DNA from: Pyricularia pennisetigena
Lineage: Eukaryota > Ascomycota > Sordariomycetes > Magnaporthales > Pyriculariaceae
Assembly (NCBI RefSeq): GCF_004337985.1
Contig: NC_043744.1
Span: 4,499,417-4,563,416 of the forward strand
Length of the DNA: 64,000 nucleotides
Direction of reading: 5' to 3'
In this document: one piece after another, positions 1-10,819 of the stretch
How positions within the stretch are numbered: position 1 is the stretch's first letter
Layout of the letters: every line of letters begins with the position of its first letter
The notes under the pieces: model-generated
Database searches by the model: none
The model's input: the letters and a program-made list of their open reading frames with translations, nothing else
What the model was told of the DNA's origin: nothing
Program-made: the position numbers and the translations under genes

Positions 1-558
1 AACTCGTCCACGTCGTTCGACTTCTTCCCCGAGGACAACTTCGACGAGGGCCTCTACATCGACTACCGCGCCTTCGACAAGCAAAACATCGAGCCGCTGT
101 ACGAGTTCGGCTTTGGTCTGTCCTACACCACCTTTTCGTACCAGGCGCTCTCCACCACCGTGCTCCCGGCCGAGTCCCTGGCCTCGTCGTCCAAGCTGGC
201 CGAGTACCCGGACCCGGCCGTGCCGATCGTCCAAGGCGGCCACCCGGACCTCTGGGAGAAGGTGGCGCTCGTGAGGGCGCGCATCGGCAACACGGGCCCC
301 GTCGCCGGCACCGAGGTCGTGCAGCTGTACCTGGGCGTGCCGGGTGATGATTCGCCTGTGCGGCAGCTGCGGGGGTTCGCGCAGGTTGGGCCGCTGGCAC
401 CGGGAGAGGAGCGCAATGTCGTGCTCGAGCTGACGAGGAGGGATCTGAGTGTTTGGGACGTGGTGGCACAGCAGTGGCGGATGAGGAGGGGAGAGTACAA
501 GGTGTTCCTTGGAGCCAGTAGTCGGGACATAAAGCTTAATGATGCCTTTACTATTTGA
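1..558 (+). CDS. Beta-glucosidase, glycoside hydrolase family 3 (3' end only)
   Basis: The reading frame is open from base 1 to a TGA at 556-558, giving the last 185 residues of a protein whose 5' part lies outside the window. The junction motif YEFGFGLSYTTF at about residues 34-45 of the fragment is the hallmark of the end of the GH3 C-terminal alpha/beta sandwich. It is followed by a fibronectin type III-like domain (NTGPVAGTEVVQLYL, then LRGFAQVGPLAPGE). GH3 enzymes with this domain hydrolyse terminal beta-D-glucosyl residues from cello-oligosaccharides and related glucosides and are usually secreted or cell-wall associated. Catalytic residues and any signal peptide are upstream and cannot be checked. 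The fragment has no intron. The neighbouring transporter on the opposite strand could import released sugar, but no substrate link is shown by the sequence. Confidence 0.93.
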   Translation, partial: NSSTSFDFFPEDNFDEGLYIDYRAFDKQNIEPLYEFGFGLSYTTFSYQALSTTVLPAESLASSSKLAEYPDPAVPIVQGGHPDLWEKVALVRARIGNTGPVAGTEVVQLYLGVPGDDSPVRQLRGFAQVGPLAPGEERNVVLELTRRDLSVWDVVAQQWRMRRGEYKVFLGASSRDIKLNDAFTI

Positions 559-1215
559 AGCCTTTTTAGACTTGGATAGACGTACAAGCAAAAAGTGCTA
601 ATCAAGTTAGAAAATAGTTAATATCAACAATGTAATTAAGTGCCTCGTTGACGTTGAGGTCAGGAGTCCATTTAATTTTACTCTCATATGCAGAACTTGT
701 CATCCTAGGGAACATTCTCTTGACCATTGATTTTTGGGCTTTTATACTTGGTGTCTGCAGGTTAGTGCTACATACAAGTAAGTGTTCAGGCAATCAGTAC
801 GACTACTTCGGTGAGAAATTGGTCAGTACCTCGATGGATGGCTGAGGAGCTGAATGTACTATACATATACTTGATCAACATTGATACAGAGAGTACAAAA
901 ACCACTGACGAGTAGCAGGAAGTCTGGGAACTCCCGAATGACAGCATACTACTCATGGCGTCGTCGATGCAAGCTAGGCACAGTATGTTAGTGTGTTTTC
1001 AAAGGTCATCATCTCGTATCTTACTGGCAACGTAACTGGACCAATGATGTATCAAGGATTCGAATAACGCGACTAATGATACTGAAGCTTGTGACTTCAT
1101 TGAACTATGTAAAGTATGAATGATCATGAGTATTCGTGGTCAAATAACAAATACATGCTTTTGTCTCAATCCTCTCTAGGGCACATAATTGAGTCCAAAG
1201 GTGAAGACGGGATGG
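559..1215. other. Convergent intergenic region between GH3 gene and MFS transporter
   Basis: This is an AT-richer spacer between two convergent genes. It should contain both 3' untranslated regions. The short open frames here lack motifs and codon bias. I see no RNA gene or repeat. Confidence 0.6.
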
Positions 1216-3108
1216 TCAAACAACCTTTTGCGACTTCTCAACGTGTTCACCACGAGAAGCGGCGGCCTCTTCTTCTTTAGTCTGGTATGCCGCATCCTGC
1301 TGCTCGGCATCCGCATTGCCGTAGCGGCCGATACGGTACCAGGGCAGTGCGAACAGCCGGTCCATGCTCTCGAGCGACCTGCCGGCCGTCTCAGGGACGA
1401 AGAACCAGACCCAGAAACCGCCCAAAATCGTGATTATGGCAAATGTCCAGAAAGATCCGTTGGGGTTGATGCCACCCTTTCCAAGGGGCAGGAGCATGTT
1501 GGGTAACGCGCGCGCATTGCCATACTGGTTGGCAAAGTGGAACGTCATGGCCATAGACGTGGCCAGGGCTCGAATCCTCAGAGGAAACAGCTCCGAGGTA
1601 AGGAGGTATTGCATCGAGTTCCAGCCCAAGGCCCAGCCGAAGCCGCTGATGTATATCATGGCAATTGCGCCCTTGGAGGCTCCCAGCTGTGCGCTTGACA
1701 TTTGGTGTGCATCATCAACAGTCAGTTGAGGTACTGCAGTGAGGAAGCTGGCAACGTAGATCATTGAAACAGCTTGCAAGCTGATACCGATGAGAAGGGA
1801 GCGCTTCCGGCCAATCACGTCGACGAGGAACAGGGCGCAGATGACGGCAGCCACAAGCTTGATGATGCCGAAGACGGCGGTAACGAGAAGTGTCTCATTT
1901 GTGCCTGCGATGCCAAGCAGCTTGAAGAGATCCGGGGCGTATAGCGTGATAGATCCGGCACCCGACCATTGCGACATGATCTGGGCCATGAGGGCCAGCC
2001 AGATACGGTAGAGGTTGCTAGGGACGGCAAACATCTCCTTCAGCATGCCCCAGAGACCTGTGCCCTTGGTTGCCTCCATCTCCTCTTGATGAGCCATCTC
2101 AATAGCCGCGATCTCGTTCAACACGTAGGGGTGGTCCTCTGGGAGGTTGCGCAAGCGCGCCATGTTGTGCTGAGCGGCTTCGTGCTTGCCTTGCTTGATG
2201 AAGAACCTGGGTGACTCGTACTGCAGAAAACTCAAAAAGAAGATGATGGTGGCAAACATGATGTGAAGAGATGTAGGGACCATCCAGCGAGCAGGCGTGT
2301 TATCGCCCATGTTGAGCTGGCAGCCGTAGTTGGCGAAATAGGCCAGTACGATTCCCAGGTATACGAAGCCGGTGAAAATGCAGGTGCAGAGACCTCGGAT
2401 CTCTGGTGGCGCGATCTCGGCAATGTAGACGGGCCCGACGACAGGAGTTTGCTATTACCGAGAAGCTGTCAGTCTCAAGCTTCGTTTGTTTGTTGTTTTA
2501 TAGGCCGACAGCCGTGCCACAGAATCTCAGGGACTTACTCCGACTCCCAAGCCTGCAATAAATCTTCCAGCGTAGATCATTCCAAGATTACCATTGGCAC
2601 CTAGGAAAAGTCCAATGCCCAAAATCCACACGGCACAAAGCTGCCTAACAGCCCAGATACGTCCTATGCGATCACAGACCAGAAATGCACTGTGATCATG
2701 GGGCGAATTGTCAGCAAGATGTGTCCTGCCGGGTAGGATGTTTGAATACAGATCCATTCTTTTCGCCCGTGGCTTTGGTTCCTATTGTTTCAAGACCAGG
2801 GAGGGAAGGGCTGTATAAAGCCGCGTTACTCACAATAGCGAGCCACCAACAGAGCCAATCTGCACCATGGCTGAGACATTAGCCTTGATGTTGGCTTGAT
2901 CGACTGTGCTGTAGGACTTATAGCTGATGGAGTCTTGGAAGTTTTTGCTGTTGAAAGCGCCCGAGATCAAACCCTCATCTACACCACGGGCGGCGCCTAG
3001 GAGCGCGAAGGAGAGTACCGCAAACCATAGGCGCCAGTTGAAGACCTCGGGCGGAACATTGAGGTTCTTCAACTTGAAGACGTTGACTGGCTTCTTGGGG
3101 CCTGCCAT
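1216..3108 (-). CDS. MFS sugar-porter family transporter
   Basis: This is a three-exon gene: 3108-2834, 2689-2539 and 2451-1216. Its introns are 144 nt (2833-2690, donor GTGAGT, acceptor CACAG) and 87 nt (2538-2452, donor GTAAGT, acceptor TAATAG). The joins restore the continuous segments GGSLFAFLVCDRIGRIW and GLGVGQTPVVGPVYIAEIAP. The product is 553 aa, typical for a 12-helix sugar porter. Family signatures seen are DRIGR after helix 2, RFIAGLGVG in helix 4, ESPRF before the central loop, DVIGRKR in the second half and PETAGRSLE near the C terminus. Such proteins are plasma-membrane proton symporters or facilitators for sugars or quinate-like compounds. Relatives with a similar N terminus are often annotated as quinate permease-like, but the substrate cannot be read from the sequence. 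The ATG at 3106-3108 is the first in frame. The C terminus is hydrophilic and Glu-rich. Confidence 0.92.
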
Positions 3109-5386
3109 CGTATGAAATCAGTCCCCGTCGCCTTCGGGGGAGTAGTTGGCTGGGCGTAGAAGGCTGGTGATGGGCAGTCGAGGTCCGTTAGAGAGTGACC
3201 GGAGGGGGAGCGCCTTGCAACAGCAACAACATTTCCATCTGTGTCTTGAGCTCGGAGGCGGAACCGACCACCCTTTTAAAATAGAAAGGGCAACCCATCG
3301 CAGAGGGGAGAGTAAAAAAAGAGCATCGGTACTCGGGAGAATTGTGGACCCTAGGTACTTTAGCTTTGCAGCCCTGCATTAACCCTGCACCAACCTACTT
3401 TGTCGAGGCTCCGGAAATGCAACACCTATCGCTACACTACTGCTGTGAGGAGGGAGGTAGGTACCGCACCTAGCTGCTCAGGATACAGAAGAACCTCCTT
3501 GCCCTCGTACTATGCTCCGGTGAAAACGTTTTCCCCTGTAGCAAGAACGGATCCCGTTGGTTACACCCCACCTCCTCCTAATCAACCCCCCGGCATGCCC
3601 ATATTATTTTGACTCGTAAAACAAACAGATACGTACCCAAGTAGAAGATAGGTATGAATGACGATAGTTTGTTCTGAAAGCGTGCATTACCCTGATAAAA
3701 ATTCTGCATTGTGCCATTGAGTTTTTTTTGTTCTCTTTTGCCGATGTTGCCAGTTGTTCGTATCTCATATCAGATCAGGGCAAGTTCGTCTCAATTTCAT
3801 CGCGGACACCATGTAGGTCTGCTCAGTTCTCCTATCGTACGAGAAGGGCATCCCGAAGAGCTGGTCTGGTCACACGCGCAAAGATTCCCCACATCGCAGC
3901 GGGGATAGGATTAGAAATAAGGAAATTGTGTAGACTGGAGTAAAACTGGGTAGTCAATCTACCAACCAATCCCATCACAGCAATGACAAACAAGTCAGAT
4001 ACCGCTCGGGAAAGAAGACCGACTACATGGAGAACATGTGGGCCGTTTCCCCAGGGCTAGACTAGGCTTGACCCAAGTATTAAACTTGGTAATGCTGCCG
4101 GGGTGGCGAGCAGAACTGAGACTTGCCGGCAATCCGGTCGCTGTGAAAAAAAAAAAAAAAAAAAACAAGGAAATAGTTTTGCATTGTCTGGACCAAGGTG
4201 GAGTGGAGCTCGAACCAAAGGAGATGGCATCTGCAATGTGTTATGCGGGGAAGCAACATTAGGTGAATTGCTATCATACAATGGGCTGCAACATATCAAA
4301 AAGAAAAGAAAGAAGAAAAAAAAAAACACATCAAATGTTGTGAATTGATATGAAGAATTGAGCCTCAATTCAACTTGCAAAAACCAAGCTTTCACCAAGG
4401 CGCGGCTAAGCAATGATTTGCCAAGCAACTCGGGATTGGCGCAGCTAGCCAGCTTGGCAACAATGATCGCCTACTTGGCGAATACCTAGAAGGCTTAACC
4501 ATTTGGTGACTGGGCGCCTCCCACAAACTGCACACCTGAAATCAAGACATCTCGAATCAAAAAAGTCTGAGATTTGTCTAAGGAAATGTCCAAGTTGGTT
4601 TGCTTGGCAAACTTACGGACTTCTCGTCGAGGGAGCCACCTGAAACCCAGTACCGACATTTATCCGAATACCTTACCACCGAGGATTTTACCGTACCGTA
4701 CAGTATAGTGAACGGCTCGAGTTTGCTGGTCCTCGCCCCTGTTACCACGAGATTAGTATTGAACTTGCAGCGAAGAATGTGGCTCGCGACTCGGGGACTG
4801 CCAAGATCGCCACTGACAAGCCCTTTGGTATCCCCAGCACCACGAGTTAACCCCATTTCCCCGCACCCCACAGTCGTGCCATGGTAAATTCTGTGCTATG
4901 GTAGGTTGCTGGTTGGGCTGTCGCGCCAGAAGTTTCCTCGCAACAAAATGACTGACTTTGGGTCCTGTGCTTTTTGTGATGCAAGCTGAAAGTAATTATT
5001 CAATAATTAATTATGTCGTCGTTATGATACGACTTTTCGGGGGTACGATGCAGTGCAGCCGGTTTCTCCCGCTTAATACGACCATGGTCCCTAACAGCCA
5101 GGGGTTTCTGCATATCTATCTGCATGGTTCAATTATTTTGCTGCGCTTTAGGGCCTATCTACTATCACAACCCTTATTAATCTGGGAATACCCAACATCT
5201 GTTGCAGCTTGACTGTCGGGAACTAGCCTAGCTGTACATGTTACATGGATAACAACATCGGCTCCTATGATAAAGACGGCTTCTAAACGGCCTCGGGGTT
5301 ACCGAGTCAAGAAGGGTATCGCTCATGTTTATACCTCCCAAATGCTTTCCTACAGGCTACAATGCAAGTCAGGCAGGATGTGTTTC
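3109..5386. other. 2.3-kb intergenic region upstream of the transporter
   Basis: The part next to 3108 is the transporter promoter and leader; the part next to 5387 is the 3' flank of the GCIP-like gene. It contains A-rich and T-rich tracts (A20 at 4146-4165), a GGTAGGTACC palindrome-like motif at 3456-3465 and a CTAGGTAC at 3351-3358. A CCGGAG near 3199 fits the loose CreA consensus SYGGRG, but a six-base match carries little weight. No protein with a recognisable domain or normal codon use is present. Confidence 0.5.
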
Positions 5387-6496
5387 TCATAACTTGGTTA
5401 TTTGCTCCTGAAACTTTTTCGCCCAGTCCGTAAACTCGTCCGTTTCCGCCTCTCCCCATGGTTTTCTAAGTATTTCTGCAACTTTGGAGGCCTCACCAAA
5501 CTTTTCCTTCATTTCGATATCAATCCTTTCTTTATCCAAACCATAGAAAGCATCTGCAAGATCACAAAGGCCATCGATCATCCCAGCGAGGATGCGAAAG
5601 GTATCCCCGACCCTGTTAAGATCCAAACATGGTGTCGAAGTCGGTAGCCTTGGCAACGTCTTGATTCTCCTTTTATTGATGGCCTGGTATAATAACGTCA
5701 TCAGGCGAAGCCGCCGTAAACATGATTCCAGCCTCTCTCTTATTTTGTCAGGGTCGTCGGCCGGTATTGTACTGTGAGAGTTCATAAGGTCGTCAAGCAT
5801 ATCCTGAGCAACCGTGAGCTTGTTCTCCGGGCCGTCGAAATCGCTCGTATCGTCATCTTCGTCACTGTCGCCAGTTTCCTCACCCCATTCCTTCAACTCC
5901 TCCATGACGTCCTTCAGTTCGTCGCGATACCTCTCCACTTTTTCGACTAGACAACCCGCGATGCCCTTGTCCGCCAGCCGCTTGACCTCGTCGCAACGAT
6001 TCCACACAATGCCCGTGACTTGTAGGCTGTGCCCTTTTGGGTTCGTACCATTTACCACACTGTCGGACAAGGCCTTCCCGTTGGTTGGTATGATCTGGAC
6101 GAGATCTCGGAGCGCATGTAACAAACTGCGACATGCAGTGACCAGAATATCCCGGAAAGGGCCTGTGTAGCGGCTAGGGACGCAGAGCTGTGCTGCCGAT
6201 ACCAGAGATGGCACTGGACCTCCTATGAGTTCGCGTAGAATTTTTGATATCGCACTGGATGTGAATGGCTCGTTTATTATGAGCAGAGATATTTTGGTGG
6301 TGTGCGCGCGTATAAGGGCTGCCGAGTCTCTTGCCAGGGCGACAACGTCGAGCTCGGGCCTGTCTTCCATTGTCCCGGTTGAGAGACCGTCCAGGATGTT
6401 TATGGACTGGCTGACGACCGTGTCTGCAGTCTCAATGGTAGAGCGTAGGGAACCAACATCGTTGGCCGCCCTGCCTGGAGCCGCTGATGAGGGCAT
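5387..6496 (-). CDS. GCIP / cyclin-D1-binding protein 1-like protein
   Basis: This is a single-exon frame of 369 aa starting at the ATG at 6494-6496. I assign it to the Grap2-and-cyclin-D-interacting protein (GCIP, CCNDBP1/DIP1) family. The overall all-helical composition supports this, as do the segment WNRCDEVKRLADKGIAG (about residues 168-184), the following helix RYRDELKDVMEELKEW and the acidic linker SDEDDDTSDFDGPEN. The C-terminal helical segment ends FTDWAKKFQEQI. In animals GCIP binds cyclin D1 and basic helix-loop-helix proteins and dampens proliferation; the role of fungal homologues is not well established. There is no signal peptide or membrane segment, so a cytosolic or nuclear protein is likely. 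Assignment is from remembered family character, not from a search, so an unrelated helical protein remains possible. Confidence 0.65.
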   Translation of the reverse strand: MPSSAAPGRAANDVGSLRSTIETADTVVSQSINILDGLSTGTMEDRPELDVVALARDSAALIRAHTTKISLLIINEPFTSSAISKILRELIGGPVPSLVSAAQLCVPSRYTGPFRDILVTACRSLLHALRDLVQIIPTNGKALSDSVVNGTNPKGHSLQVTGIVWNRCDEVKRLADKGIAGCLVEKVERYRDELKDVMEELKEWGEETGDSDEDDDTSDFDGPENKLTVAQDMLDDLMNSHSTIPADDPDKIRERLESCLRRLRLMTLLYQAINKRRIKTLPRLPTSTPCLDLNRVGDTFRILAGMIDGLCDLADAFYGLDKERIDIEMKEKFGEASKVAEILRKPWGEAETDEFTDWAKKFQEQITKL

Positions 6497-6697
6497 TTTT
6501 CAGGTGCCCCTAGGCAGAAGAATGTTGAGAGATAATGGGCGACAATCCTGATGAGATTCTATGTTATAAATTTCAAGCTCGGAGTTGATGCGACTGTTAT
6601 GCTGACGACGATTCAATATGCGACTCAGGTCTCTCTATAACTGATAGCGGGGTATCTTAGACTACGCGCTGGAAACGCGTTGACTGTTCCCTTGATA

Positions 6698-6731
<34 letters not shown>

Positions 6732-7060
6732 CGCGGGGCAGCTTTGGTATGACGCAGGTTCATACAGTGTCTGTTTGGGTAAAGCCTCAGTATGATACTG
6801 TGATGTGCACGGTCATCTGTGTCGGCTTGCACAGGGGTCCGAACCGCCAAGCTTTGAGGCAGACCGGACAGCTGGCTTTGAGTTCAACACATCCAACAGA
6901 ATTGAGCCAGGAGCTCTCAGTTCGTGACGCCACAATCCGTTACCTGCCCTCACCGTAATTTGACAATTCCCTATATTTCTATTAGGGGTACTTGGGTCTC
7001 AGTCAAGCAGTGCTTGCATCTTTCGTTTCATTTGCACCTTCTAGATTTTTGTTTTGCACA
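6497..7060. other. Divergent promoter region, GCIP-like gene / glucosidase II beta
   Basis: This 564-bp region lies between divergent start codons, so it must hold both promoters. It contains an uninterrupted A30 at 6699-6728, which may act as a nucleosome-depleting poly(dA:dT) element. The stretch just before 7061 is pyrimidine-rich, as expected of a fungal 5' leader. Confidence 0.55.
6699..6728. repeat. Poly(A) homopolymer, A30
   Basis: There are thirty consecutive A residues in the divergent intergenic region. No target-site duplication or retroelement body was recognised beside it. It is probably a slippage product or a nucleosome-excluding promoter element. Confidence 0.9.
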
Positions 7061-8944
7061 ATGCGGCAGGAAACTTCCCTGGTGCTTTTGAGCACCGTTG
7101 CTGGCATTAGCTTAGCTGGTGCTTCTTCGGTGCCGAGGGGCGTTGCACCTGAATGTAAGCCGAAAACTGCCTCTAGACCTGCATAGCTCCTCTCGATATA
7201 CTGAGATGAGTTTTGTATCCAACTGGGTTCCCTGCAGAGAAGTACTGAGAAGCTAACATGAACGCCTCGAAATTCAGTCGCCAGGTTTTACGAACCAAAG
7301 GATAGGTTCACCTGCATCAACCAGCCCGCCATCGTCCTCAAGCCTTCTCAGGTAAACGACAACTCCTGCGATTGTCCCGACGGAAGTGACGAGCCCGGAA
7401 CTGCCGCTTGTGCCTATCTCGACCCTCTCTCACCCGAGCAGCCGCTGGCAAAGTCCCTCAGCGGCACTACCAACACTTCCAATGCCCTTCCCGGCTTCTG
7501 GTGCGAGAACAAGGGCCACGAGCCTGCTTATGTTCCGTTCATGTATGTCAATGATGGAATCTGCGACTACGAGCTCTGCTGTGACGGCTCGGAGGAGTAC
7601 GCACACGTCAATGGCGTCAAGTGTGAGAACAGGTGCGACGCCATTGGCAAGGAGCACCGCCGGATCCTGGAGGAGCGCAAGGCCAGCAAGGAAAAGGCCG
7701 TCAAGAAGCGTCGAACGCTGGTGAAGGAGGCTAAGGAGCTCCGCCGCCAGGTCGAGGCGCGCATAACCAAGCTGAAGAGCGAGATTGCTGAGCTTGAGAC
7801 CAAGGAGGCTGACCTGCGAAAGAAATTTGAGGAGGTCGAAAAGTCTGAAAAGGGTAAAATCTTTAAGAGCGAGGGTGGGCAAGGTGGAAAGTTGGGCGTT
7901 CTGGTCGGGTTGGCCAAGACGCGCATTGCCGAGCTGAGGAACACGCTTTCCAAGGTCGTTGATCAGCGTGACGATCTCGAGGACAGAGTTCAGGAGCTGG
8001 AGAACATCCTCAGGACTTTCAAGGAGGAGTACAACCCCAACTTCAACGACGAGGGTGTCAAGACCGCCGTCAAGGCCTGGGAGGACTATGCTGCCAAGGA
8101 CAACACTGGCAGGCACCGCGACCTGCCTGAGGATGAGATCACCACCATCCTCAAGGAAGACGGACCGGACAATGGTATCGACTGGAAGGAGTTTGAAGAC
8201 GACGAGGGCACCGACACTGATATCAGTAAGTTTCGCCTTAACTCAAAAGCTTTTGTGGCTTGTGCTATTTCTAACATGAATCGTTGCCACTCAACAGTCT
8301 ACAGCTTTGAGGCTTATCTCCCTGAGCCAGTCAAGGATTTTATCCACGAAAAGATTGTTGCTTTCCGCGTGTGGATGATCGAGAACGGCCTCCTGGCCGA
8401 TAGCCCTAACCGCGGCGAGTCCCGCCTTGTTTCCGCCGCTCGCGATGCCGCCGATGCCGCCGCCAACGATCTGAGCAGCAAGCGACAGAGCCTGACCGCC
8501 GAAGAGGACGAGATCGCCAAGGACTTTGGGAAGGATGACGTCTTCCGCGCGCTCAAGGGCAAGTGCGTCAGCGTCGAGTCGGGCGAGTACGAGTATGAGC
8601 TGTGCTGGATGGAGCACACGACGCAAAAGTCCAAGAAGGGCCACGGCAGCACCAACATGGGTAACTTCAAGTCGATTGACGTCGCCGAGGCAGACGAGGA
8701 GGAGCGCATCGACGGCAAGGGTCTCGGGCGTGGGCCGAGGACCGTCTTGCGCTTCGAGGACGGTCAGGGCTGCTGGAACGGTCCCAACAGGAGGACGGAT
8801 GTCTGGCTTGCATGTGCCGAGAAGGATGAGCTCTGGCGTGTGGCCGAGGCTGAGAAGTGTGTCTACAAGATGGAGGTTGGCACGCCTGCGGTCTGTGAGG
8901 ATGATGCGCAGGGTACCAAGGCACCTGTCAAGGATGAGTTGTAG
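7061..8944 (+). CDS. Glucosidase II beta subunit (PRKCSH/Gtb1 family)
   Basis: The three exons are 7061-7154, 7278-8225 and 8298-8944, giving 562 aa. Donors are GTAAGC and GTAAGT and both acceptors are CAG. The first join yields APEFARFYEPKDRFTC, the conserved N terminus of the mature protein. Residues 1 to about 21 form a signal peptide. Two cysteine-rich LDL-receptor-A-like modules follow (NDNSCDCPDGSDEPGTAAC and GICDYELCCDGSEEY). Next come a charged coiled coil (about 145-260), an acidic region, and a C-terminal MRH (mannose-6-phosphate receptor homology) domain at about 430-548 containing YELCWMEHTTQ and FEDGQGCWNG. The chain ends in KDEL, an ER-retrieval signal. The subunit retains the catalytic alpha subunit in the ER and presents N-glycans for trimming of the inner glucoses in calnexin-cycle quality control. 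The second intron is 72 nt and stop-free in frame. Confidence 0.96.
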
Positions 8945-9125
8945 ATAAACGGCTCGTTTATCAGCTAATACGATCATGCCGACGACGTGAGCGTAGATAT
9001 TAATCTGAATGTTGAGATTCTAAATCGTTCACTTCATGAATACCGAAATTATGCAGAGGGGTTGAGTGTGGGTAATGGGTATCATCAACGTCTATATCAC
9101 AAGGAACCGGATGTGCAGCTACATA
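8945..9125. other. Short convergent spacer
   Basis: These 181 bp separate the stop codons of glucosidase II beta and Rtf2, so the two 3' UTRs probably overlap as antisense transcripts. No other feature is seen. Confidence 0.6.
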
Positions 9126-9938
9126 TCATCTTGCCGCCGCCAGTCTCCTCCTTTTGTTCCTCTCCTCCTGTTCGGCCATGACCTTGGCCGTCAGCGAAGC
9201 TGTCATTGGGTTGTTGATGTGTGCTTTTTTGGTCTGGTCTTTTGAGGCCCCGCTCTCTTTTTCGGTGCCCTTGGCAACATCTTCTGTCCCATCTTCAGCC
9301 TTTCGCTTCTTCTTCTTCCCGTTGCTTTTGTCTTTCTTCAAGTTGTGCGACAAGCCTTTCTCCTTCAAGTCGACCATTCGCTGCCTCAGCCTCTCGAGCT
9401 CCGCATCCTCTCGTGGCAGTATGGATATGATGTTTTGCTTTTCAAACGTCTCGCTGCACTCTGGGCAAGCCGAGTCTGTAATCTTGTCCATCGCCAGCTC
9501 GGCAAACACATGGCCGCACGGCACCAGGTATACCGCCTTGGTCGCTGGCCCGATCTCCTTTAGCGAAACCGGACAAGCCCAGATCTGGTCACTCTCGGCC
9601 TTGTGCCCGGGCGGCGCGTACTTTTTGAACTTGAGCTTGACCACGTCGCGCAGGGACGTGATGCCCGTCTCTGCGAACCTCTGCACCTTGCCGCTGCCGT
9701 CGTCGGTCTCCTCCGAGGGCATGAGGCCCTGCAACACGGCCTCGTAATTGAAGAGCCGGCCGCGCCAGTCGCTGACCGCATTGTCCATGTCGAGCTTCTC
9801 GTCGCTGATGGCGCAGTGAGTCCACGCATGGCCGAGCGATTCAAGCAGGGTCGATTTTAGTTCCGACACGGAGGGAAGGCGAGCGGATTCCTTGACGAGC
9901 TCCCGGCGCTTTGGGATGGATCCGCCATCGTTACCCAT
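9126..9938 (-). CDS. rtf2: Rtf2 family protein (replication termination factor 2)
   Basis: This is a single-exon frame of 270 aa with ATG at 9936-9938. The extreme N terminus MGNDGGSIPKRRELV is the invariant Rtf2 signature. The central part holds the degenerate C2HC2 RING-like fold: IWACPVSLKEI, then VPCGHVFAELA and CPECSETFEKQNIISILP, about residues 120-180. One usual RING cysteine position is not filled, as is known for this family. The C-terminal third is Lys/Arg-rich (KKKKRKAEDG, ending RNKRRRLAAAR), suggesting nuclear localisation and nucleic-acid contact. Rtf2 acts at stalled replication forks in fission yeast, supporting site-specific termination, and has been linked to splicing. It is divergent to the TOR gene, sharing an 881-bp intergenic region. 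Confidence 0.93.
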   Translation of the reverse strand: MGNDGGSIPKRRELVKESARLPSVSELKSTLLESLGHAWTHCAISDEKLDMDNAVSDWRGRLFNYEAVLQGLMPSEETDDGSGKVQRFAETGITSLRDVVKLKFKKYAPPGHKAESDQIWACPVSLKEIGPATKAVYLVPCGHVFAELAMDKITDSACPECSETFEKQNIISILPREDAELERLRQRMVDLKEKGLSHNLKKDKSNGKKKKRKAEDGTEDVAKGTEKESGASKDQTKKAHINNPMTASLTAKVMAEQEERNKRRRLAAAR

Positions 9939-10819
9939 GGTGGCAGCCGGTGGGGTAGTGTGATTCGAAATGAAGTGTAGTAAGTCGAAGAGTGTAGCGG
10001 TGGTTAATTGCGTGGAATTCCGGTTTTGAGATAAATTTGACTTTGCGAGTGAAATGCGGGAGATAACGGTTAATTTGATGTTTGGCGATTGTCAAGTATT
10101 GGTGAAGTCGCATCCCGATCACGTCAATGGTTTGCAGCATGCGTGGTGCATGGAAGTATATTGACCAGAACCCCTGACAACCGCGTTGATAAGATAAAGT
10201 CGCGATTTGTTTCTCCAACCTTGCTGACCAGTCCTAGTGGGGTATCCCCAGATGAGATACGCCAATAAGGGTCAACATAAGTTACAGCAGCACATGATCC
10301 TTGATCATGTTCGTTTGACGTTAACCACCACTTTTGGGGCTGAAAGTCAAGTTGAACCAACATCGATCCGCGTCTGCAACGACCCGGGGTCGACTCTGGG
10401 TTTGCTTATTTATTTGTTGCTTGATGCAGCCCAACCTCCGAATATTCACTGCATTGAAGCTTGATTTTACGAGAGATACATTTTTTTGATTTTCGAGTAT
10501 AAAGGGTCGGCGCTCGCCCCGTCCGCAGTCCAAGCAAGCTGTAGTCGGTCCTACAAACTTAGCTCCCATTTCCCATCACCGCACCACTGAAGCTACGCAC
10601 TTTCCTTTTTGCCTTCTAGCTCAGCCCCGCGACGCCACCAATCCTCGACAATCTCTCTTCTTATCGTCATCCTCGATACTGTCCTCGACGCCGCTCGATC
10701 ACCTTGCGTACCGAAACTTTCAATCAAAGGATATCAGATGTCGCCCGTCGCAAATGGTACAGCTCTAGAAACACTTCGGTGATTGTCGCTGTGGCGTTGG
10801 ATCACCACGGCTGCCCATA
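9939..10819. promoter_or_regulatory. Divergent promoter region between Rtf2 and TOR
   Basis: The TOR side carries TATAAAGG at 10498-10505, followed by a CT-rich presumed leader (10560-10720) and a 14-codon upstream ORF at 10738-10782. The Rtf2 side has no clear TATA box. Confidence 0.55.
10738..10782 (+). promoter_or_regulatory. Upstream ORF in the TOR leader (14 codons)
   Basis: An ATG at 10738 opens a 14-codon frame ending in TGA at 10780-10782, 37 nt before the TOR start. The base at -3 is C, a weak context, whereas the TOR ATG has A at -3. If it lies in the mRNA it could modestly restrain TOR translation. The transcription start is inferred, not seen. Confidence 0.45.

Noticed and set aside
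1216..5386. Sugar-use cluster of the GH3 enzyme and MFS transporter
   Set aside because: Two convergent genes are too few, the substrate is unknown and no regulator is present in the window.
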